In this document: one piece after another, positions 58,901-64,000 of the stretch
Layout: each line of letters begins with the position of its first letter
How positions within the stretch are numbered: the first letter of the stretch is position 1
NCBI RefSeq assembly: GCF_031085165.1
Contig: NZ_JAVHTY010000003.1
Coordinates: forward strand, 558,001-622,000
DNA: 64,000 nucleotides
DNA from: Pseudomonas sp. 102515
GTDB lineage: Bacteria; Pseudomonadota; Gammaproteobacteria; Pseudomonadales; Pseudomonadaceae
Direction of reading: 5' to 3'
Program-made: the position numbers and the translations under genes
Notes under the pieces: generated by a model
Seen by the model: only the letters and a program-made list of their open reading frames with translations
Database searches by the model: none
Told to the model about the DNA's origin: nothing

Positions 58901-59797
58901 ATGCCAACTGCTCTGGTCACAGGCGCATCGGGTTTCACAGGACGCTATCTCATCCAGGCGCTCAAGGCGCGGGGATTCAAGGTAGTCGGATTCGGTAGTG
59001 GTACTACCTATGCGGATGTCACCTTGGCATGCGATCTCACCGACAAGGCGGCCGTCGCTGCCGCCGTGGCGCAGGCGCAACCGGATTGGGTCATCCATCT
59101 GGCGGCGCTGGCCTTTGTTGGCCATGCCGATCAGGAGGCCTTTTACCGGGTGAACCTGTTCGGCACGTTGAATTTGTTGGAGGCGCTCGGCGCACTCGAG
59201 CGTCAACCGCAGCGGGTACTTATCGCGAGTAGTGCCAATATCTACGGTACTCCTGGTATCGAGGTGATCGACGAGTTGGTCTGTCCGGCGCCCGTCAACC
59301 ACTACGCCTGCAGCAAGCTGGCCATGGAACACATGGTCGCCACCTGGTACGACCGTCTGCCCATCGTCCTCACCCGGCCGTTCAACTACACCGGGCCAGG
59401 CCAGGACGAGCGCTTCCTCATCCCCAAGATCGTCGGTCATTTCGCCCGCGGCGAGCGGGTGATCGAGCTGGGCAATCTGGATGTGAGCCGGGACTTCTCG
59501 GACGTCCGCGACCTGGCCCAGGCCTATCTGGGGTTGCTCGACAGTGACTACCGTTCGAACCCCGTCAACGTCTGCTCCGGCAACGCGACGGCGCTGCGGA
59601 CCATCGTCGAGATGATGGAGCGCATTGCGGGTTATTCGATAGAAGTCAGGGTCAATCCGGCCTTTGTAAGAGCCAATGAAATTCCCACGCTCCGCGGCAG
59701 TGATGCACGCCTGCGCGAAGTGGTGGGGGGTAGGGAGCTGATTACTCTGGAGCGAACGCTCCAGGATCTCTACGCGGCCCTGGGGGGCGCTCGTTGA
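58901..59797 (+). CDS. rmd: GDP-6-deoxy-D-mannose (D-rhamnose) reductase
   Basis: The 298-residue SDR has GASGFTG (8-14), YACSK (Tyr135/Lys139), RPFNYTGPGQDERFLIPKI and DVSRDFSDVRD as in Rmd. It reduces the 4-keto intermediate to GDP-D-rhamnose, the donor for CPA-like polymers. The stop overlaps the TTG start of the next glycosyltransferase gene. Confidence 0.92.
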   Translation: MPTALVTGASGFTGRYLIQALKARGFKVVGFGSGTTYADVTLACDLTDKAAVAAAVAQAQPDWVIHLAALAFVGHADQEAFYRVNLFGTLNLLEALGALERQPQRVLIASSANIYGTPGIEVIDELVCPAPVNHYACSKLAMEHMVATWYDRLPIVLTRPFNYTGPGQDERFLIPKIVGHFARGERVIELGNLDVSRDFSDVRDLAQAYLGLLDSDYRSNPVNVCSGNATALRTIVEMMERIAGYSIEVRVNPAFVRANEIPTLRGSDARLREVVGGRELITLERTLQDLYAALGGAR

Positions 59798-60939
59798 CGG
59801 CCTTGAAAGTCGGATTGGGCACTACGGTCTGGTCTTCCGGTGTAGCCAAAGGTCATCTCGATGGCATCGGTATCTATACCCAGTCGCTATCCAAAGGATT
59901 GACCGCGGTCGCAAATGTCGAGGTCAAGCCCTACACCTTCGGCATCCATACACCGACGCTGGAGTGCGGGCTGCCGGTCAGCCTTGCGCCCCATTTCCCC
60001 AAGTTCGTCCTGAAGAACGCGCTGCTGGGTGCCGATTCCAAGGTCGACCAACGCCTGGCAAGCGACGTCGATATTTTCCACGCGCCCGACCACCATATCC
60101 CTCGGCTCAAGAATGTCGCCATGGTGGCCAGCGTGATGGATCTGATTCCGCAGATCCATCCCGAATGGGTCACGCTCAAACTGCGCCGTTTGAAGAACTG
60201 GCTGTTCAATCAGAGTGTGGGTTGGGCCGATCAGGTCATCACCATCTCGGAGTATAGCAAGAGAGATATCGTCAGGCTGCTCGGCATCGCGGATGAGCGG
60301 GTCCATGTCACCCCGCTTGGCGTCGATACGCAGTATTTCGTTCGGCAACCCGAGCTCACGCGCCAGGAGGTGTTGCGCAGGCACGGCTTGGAGCCTGGCT
60401 TCTTCCTGTTCGTCGGCACGCTGCAGCCGCGCAAGAACCTCGCGGCCGTCCTGGCTGCCCATGCCCAACTACCGGAGGCACTGCGCAAGCGGCATCCCCT
60501 GGTCGTGGTAGGACGCAACGGCTGGCGTGCCGAAGTCTTGGTCGAGGAGTTGCGTGCTCTGGAAGCCAGGGGAGAGGGCAAGTGGCTGGAATATCTACCG
60601 CAGGCAGACGTCATTGCCTTGCTCCAGAGTGCGGCAGCCCTGGTATTCATGTCGCTGTTCGAAGGCTTCGGACTACCGGCCATCGAGGCCTTTGCCGCGC
60701 GGTGTCCCGTGATCTGCTCCAACACCACGTCGCTGCCGGAAGTGGTCGGCGAGGCGGCCTTGCAAGCCGATCCAGAGCACTCCAAGGCCATAACCCAGGC
60801 TATGCTCGAAGTCCTCGACGATCCTCTAGCTGTGAGCCAGCGAGTGGAAGAGGGCGAACGCCGGGCTCGTCACTACACCTGGGACGCCTGCGCTGCTCGG
60901 ACGCTAGAGGTTTATCGCCTCGCCCTGCAAGGGCGCTAG
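59794..60939 (+). CDS. GT4 glycosyltransferase, WbpY-like
   Basis: This 381-residue GT4 enzyme has FVGTLQPRKNLAAVLAAH (about 206-223) and FEGFGLPAIEAF (E-x7-E, about 289-300). Following gmd and rmd it probably transfers D-rhamnose during chain building, like WbpX/WbpY of P. aeruginosa. The TTG start at 59794 forms TTGA with the rmd stop. The gene converges on the next with a 7-bp gap. Confidence 0.85.
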   Translation: MTALKVGLGTTVWSSGVAKGHLDGIGIYTQSLSKGLTAVANVEVKPYTFGIHTPTLECGLPVSLAPHFPKFVLKNALLGADSKVDQRLASDVDIFHAPDHHIPRLKNVAMVASVMDLIPQIHPEWVTLKLRRLKNWLFNQSVGWADQVITISEYSKRDIVRLLGIADERVHVTPLGVDTQYFVRQPELTRQEVLRRHGLEPGFFLFVGTLQPRKNLAAVLAAHAQLPEALRKRHPLVVVGRNGWRAEVLVEELRALEARGEGKWLEYLPQADVIALLQSAAALVFMSLFEGFGLPAIEAFAARCPVICSNTTSLPEVVGEAALQADPEHSKAITQAMLEVLDDPLAVSQRVEEGERRARHYTWDACAARTLEVYRLALQGR

Positions 60940-60946
60940 GCCCTGC

Positions 60947-62053
60947 TCAGGCAAGGGCCTCGCGATAGACCTCGATGAGCTTGCTGGCCATGATCTCGCT
61001 GCGGAAATGCGCCTCGAAGCGTGCCCGGGCGGCTTGGCCGTAGCGGGTCCGTAGCTCGGCATCCTCCCACAGTGTCATCAGCGCCTCGCGCAAAGCCGCA
61101 GGCTCCGGTGGCACGCCGATCCCTGTCCGCCCGTTGAGGTTGATCTCACTCATGCCTGAGCCGATCTCGCAACTGAGCATGGGCTTGCCGTACATGGCCG
61201 CTTCCAGCAGCGCCATGCCAAAGGCCTCGGAGCGCAGATGCGAGGGGAAGACGAAGCTTTCACAGCCGGCATATAGCGCTGCCAGGTCTTCTTCACTCTG
61301 ACGTCCCAGGAAATGGCAGTTCTTCAGGCCCAACCGTTCGCACTGAGCGCGAAGGGCTTCGCCTTCCGGCCCGTCGCCAACGATGGCCAGCGGATAGTCG
61401 AGCCCCTGCAGCGCTTCGAGTAGCAGGTGCAGCCCCTTGTAGTAGCGCAATACCCCCACGAACAGCAAATAGCGCGGTCCGAGACGCCCGCGCCAGCTTG
61501 CCATGCGCTGCGGATCCGCCTCGGGATAGCTGGCTGGATCCAGGCCATAGGGAATCACCCTTACCTTGCTGCCCAGGCGCTGTAGGGTAGGGCTGGACCG
61601 GCGATAGGGCTCGGTCGCCGCTATCACGCGGGCCGCCTTGCCCAGGAAGCCGTGCATCAGCGGTGAATAGAGCTTGAGTAGATGGCGCTGCTTGACGATG
61701 TCCGAGTGATAGCTCACCACATAGGGCTTGCCTGGCCGTATCGCCAGCTGCAGGACGTCCATGAACGGCCAGGGAAAATGGAAATGAATCAGGTCGACCG
61801 CACGGGTCTCCTCGGCGAAAACCCGGAAAGCGCTCAAGGAAAGACCCGTCGAAGCCAGGTCGAGATCCTGTTTGATACGCCGGATAGGAATGCCATCCAC
61901 CTCCACGCGTTCCGGAACGGGATGCTTGCTGAGCGTCAGAATTCGATGATCGATTCCGAAGCCTTTCGTAGCCAGGCACATCTGGCGAATGACGTGTTCG
62001 ACGCCGCCATGGGTGTCGGGCAAGTAGGTCTTGAAGACATGCAAAATGCGCAT
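60947..62053 (-). CDS. GT4 glycosyltransferase, WbpZ-like
   Basis: The 368-residue GT4 enzyme begins MRILHVFKTYLPDTHGGVEH, typical of WbpZ-like enzymes. LLFVGVLRYYKGLHLL (about 200) and SEAFGMALLEAA (E-x7-E, about 285-296) follow. WbpZ adds the first rhamnose to the lipid-linked primer in the CPA pathway. Unlike the rest of the locus it is on the minus strand. Start at 62053 (MRILH) rather than the upstream codon. Confidence 0.85.
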   Translation of the reverse strand: MRILHVFKTYLPDTHGGVEHVIRQMCLATKGFGIDHRILTLSKHPVPERVEVDGIPIRRIKQDLDLASTGLSLSAFRVFAEETRAVDLIHFHFPWPFMDVLQLAIRPGKPYVVSYHSDIVKQRHLLKLYSPLMHGFLGKAARVIAATEPYRRSSPTLQRLGSKVRVIPYGLDPASYPEADPQRMASWRGRLGPRYLLFVGVLRYYKGLHLLLEALQGLDYPLAIVGDGPEGEALRAQCERLGLKNCHFLGRQSEEDLAALYAGCESFVFPSHLRSEAFGMALLEAAMYGKPMLSCEIGSGMSEINLNGRTGIGVPPEPAALREALMTLWEDAELRTRYGQAARARFEAHFRSEIMASKLIEVYREALA

Positions 62054-62192
62054 GGCGAAGGTGAACTCAAAAGGAAGGCACCCTAGCACAGCTGTCTAGT
62101 ATGCAGCTCTGAATCTAGGTGCTAGGAATCAATGACTTGCGCGCTAATCGATCCTTTTTATGGCTTTTTGCTATCAAATCGATTGAACTTTT

Positions 62193-62206
62193 CTACCGAA
62201 CGGTAG
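62193..62206. repeat. Short palindrome between WbpZ-like and unknown gene
   Basis: CTACCGAACGGTAG, a 6-bp dyad with AA centre, lies in the 270-bp gap 62054-62323. The form resembles TetR-family operators. No -10/-35 pair stands out and no regulator gene is nearby in the window. Confidence 0.3.
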
Positions 62207-62323
62207 TGCCTGGGCTACGATTTGACGTTGAGATTGAGTGATTTTCTTCTATCCTGACCTCGTCAAGAAGCTGGCGCGGTCACACAAGATGTGTGATAGG
62301 GTTGGCACCTGACCAAGGCCCAG

Positions 62324-63256
62324 ATGCGTTCATCCTGGGCTTCCAAGGACATCGGTCACGAACGAATGGATCTTATGGATGATTCACCCTTCACCTTCAA
62401 GACTCGGCTGCTCACTCTCGAGCCCGGGATGTATATCCTCAGATATGCCTCCCAGGACAACGCCGAGCAGCCCTGCCTCATCAGCCTGCAGCCTGCCCCC
62501 ATCGGCAAGAGCTCGGTCGATTTCTTTCCAGGCGAAACCGTCGTCCGCAATACCCTCTCCCGTCTGGGTGACACCCTGATCGTGCGCGTCAAGAACGGCG
62601 CCGGCACCCTGCTCATCACCGAATATCAGCGTGCCGATCTGCCGGTACGCAAGGTCGACCTGCGCGTCGATCGGATCGATACCTCCGTCGACATCATTCG
62701 TCCCGAACAGCAGCAGGCTCCCGTCGTCGCGAGCCAGGCGCTGGAATCGGCAGCGCGGGCCGAGCGGCATGGCAGCCCCCTGCTGCTCGAGCTCCTCGGT
62801 CATGTTCAGGCCAAAGGGGACGTCAAGGCCCACGAGTGGGTGGGCAATACCGAACAGGAAGCCCGCCTCGAAGGTTTCGCCATCATCTGGCCGAACAAGC
62901 CCCAGGGTGTGGATATCGCCTACAGCTGCAAGGTCGCCGATGTCTTGCAGCCCGCTGTGCTCAGCGGCAATTTCTCCGGCTCGCGCGGCAAGCGCGCGCC
63001 CATCACTGCGGTGGCCATGGCCCTGGTCGGGCCACGCCGCGCCGAATACGTTCTGGATGCCCAGGCGGTCTTTGCCGGATGTGATCCGCAAGACCTCGTG
63101 GACGGCCAGGAAGTTACTGCCCAACAGGGGCAGGCCAAGCTCGTCGCTCTACATGTATCGATCACCCCCCGCATCGAGATGAACGCTGCCCGCTACCAGT
63201 CTCCCAGGGAAGATCTCACCCAAATCCCGCTTCATCCCGCGCAAGTCACCACCTGA
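62324..63256 (+). CDS. Unrecognised protein upstream of an RTX-repeat gene
   Basis: The 310-residue protein has no signal peptide or membrane helix. It appears to have two beta-rich halves separated by a Gln/Ala-rich linker near residues 125-145. Segments such as FTFKTRLLTLEPGMYILRYAS and EQEARLEGFAIIWPNKPQG have no family I can name. It lies 24 bp before the RTX gene in the same direction, so a role as partner or chaperone of that protein is possible. AAGG lies 6 nt before the ATG. Confidence 0.7.
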   Translation: MRSSWASKDIGHERMDLMDDSPFTFKTRLLTLEPGMYILRYASQDNAEQPCLISLQPAPIGKSSVDFFPGETVVRNTLSRLGDTLIVRVKNGAGTLLITEYQRADLPVRKVDLRVDRIDTSVDIIRPEQQQAPVVASQALESAARAERHGSPLLLELLGHVQAKGDVKAHEWVGNTEQEARLEGFAIIWPNKPQGVDIAYSCKVADVLQPAVLSGNFSGSRGKRAPITAVAMALVGPRRAEYVLDAQAVFAGCDPQDLVDGQEVTAQQGQAKLVALHVSITPRIEMNAARYQSPREDLTQIPLHPAQVTT

Positions 63257-63280
63257 CGCGCGACCTAGGAGATTCTTTTC

Positions 63281-64000
63281 ATGCAATACGATGCCGCCAT
63301 TACGTCCGCTGCTTTCACTACTGCTCTGGCCGCCACTTCGCTGAACGTCACCACCAAGAGCGTCATTGCCGACCTCCTGGACCTGGACGTGTCCAACTCC
63401 ACCGTCACTGCCGCTGGCTACAACGGCAAGTCGCTGAGCCTGACCGTCGACCCGGTCACTGGCGCTCTGCAGACTCCTGAATTCGTCTCCCTGGATGTGG
63501 CTGGTGCTGCTGGGACCGACGTCAACATTCCGGTTGGCCCGACCTTGGCGAACGCCTCGGTGTTCCTGATCAACTCGGCCGCCAACGTCACCTTCACCGT
63601 GGGCAACGCCGTCACCACTCAGGCCACCGTCGATGCCAGTGGTATCAATCGCGCGATTATCAGCGGCTCGGGCAATGACATCATTGCCGTGACCGATAAC
63701 GTCAACACCCTGGTGGATGCTGGCGCGGGTAATGACAAGATCACGACTGCTGGTGGTAATGATGTCGTCATCCTCAATGGTGGCAACAACACCGTCAGCA
63801 CTGGTGCCGGCGCCGACCTGATCTATACCGGAAATGGCAACGACATCGTGGACGCTGGTACCGGCTACGATGTGGTCAGGGTCAGTGGAAGCCTGGCGGA
63901 TTACACCGTGACCTCGACCAGCAACTCGGTGGTACTGACCAGCAGCACGGGTACCGTGACGCTCAGCAACGTGCAGTTCGTGACGGATACTTCGGGCACC
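63281..64000 (+). CDS. RTX-type calcium-binding repeat protein, 3' end outside the window
   Basis: 240 codons are open to the window end. A Thr/Ala/Val-rich start without a classical signal peptide is followed from about residue 125 by RTX-like nonapeptides: GSGNDII, GAGNDKI, GGNDVVILNGGNN, GAGADLI, GNGNDIV, GTGYDVV. Such proteins bind Ca2+ and are usually exported by a type I system through a C-terminal signal, here not visible. GGAG lies 9 nt before the ATG. It could be a surface adhesin or exoprotein. Confidence 0.85.
   Translation, partial: MQYDAAITSAAFTTALAATSLNVTTKSVIADLLDLDVSNSTVTAAGYNGKSLSLTVDPVTGALQTPEFVSLDVAGAAGTDVNIPVGPTLANASVFLINSAANVTFTVGNAVTTQATVDASGINRAIISGSGNDIIAVTDNVNTLVDAGAGNDKITTAGGNDVVILNGGNNTVSTGAGADLIYTGNGNDIVDAGTGYDVVRVSGSLADYTVTSTSNSVVLTSSTGTVTLSNVQFVTDTSGT

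Overview
The window looks like the chromosome of a Pseudomonas or close relative. G+C is high across most of it, the conjugation genes are of the Pseudomonas PFGI-1/PFL type, the surface-polysaccharide locus resembles the P. aeruginosa common polysaccharide antigen (CPA) locus, and parS-like sites of pseudomonad type are present. No tRNA, rRNA or CRISPR was seen.

Layout. (1) 1-6047 is chromosomal: the start of a DUF945 gene, a small P-loop kinase, an AraC regulator, an AhpD-like protein, a PIN/HTH toxin-antitoxin pair lying against a 3'-truncated short-chain dehydrogenase, and a GlxA-type regulator. (2) About 6050-33700 is an integrative-conjugative-element (ICE) module with a G-type type IV secretion system. 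It has two transfer blocks (6153-20808 and 23412-29227) and a replication/partition block (30327-33699). It carries inserted cargo: a RES/Xre toxin-antitoxin pair, an Rrf2 regulator with an FAD oxidoreductase, an orphan YefM antitoxin, and an array of palindromic repeats beside the replication gene. The relaxase gene is shortened and has lost its signature histidines. Integrase, ParA, DnaB, SSB and topoisomerase III are not in the window, so the element looks decayed or immobilised. (3) 33951-40890 is a compact biosynthetic cluster: an ALA-synthase-like enzyme, an N-acetyltransferase, a Gfo/Idh/MocA oxidoreductase, a glutamine-dependent amidotransferase and an MFS exporter, with a divergent MmyB-type regulator. 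The set matches what an alaremycin/primocarcin-like 5-aminolevulinate analogue would need.

(4) Two related cassettes, at 20956-21624 (+) and 41059-41723 (-), share a promoter, a roughly 320-nt leader with compensatory base changes, a 28-codon reading frame overlapping the next gene by 8 nt, and a homologous 85-89-residue protein. I do not recognise this cassette. (5) 42001-42456 holds a frameshifted Lrp/AsnC gene, followed by a secreted GH5 glycosidase with four DUF4214 repeats. (6) 44797-62053 is an ABC-transporter-dependent O-polysaccharide locus. Wzm/Wzt, a methyltransferase with a long coiled coil and a double-domain GT4 come first. A markedly AT-richer insert (about 50.9-57.8 kb) with a Gtr-like glycan modification set and a kinase/HAD/nucleotidyltransferase triad follows. 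Then come gmd, rmd and two GT4 enzymes for a D-rhamnose polymer. (7) 62324-64000 is an unknown protein followed by the start of an RTX-repeat protein.

How it works together: the conjugation genes would build a mating pore but probably lack a working relaxase. Toxin-antitoxin pairs would stabilise the region. The small-molecule cluster and the O-polysaccharide locus are the main fitness cargo.
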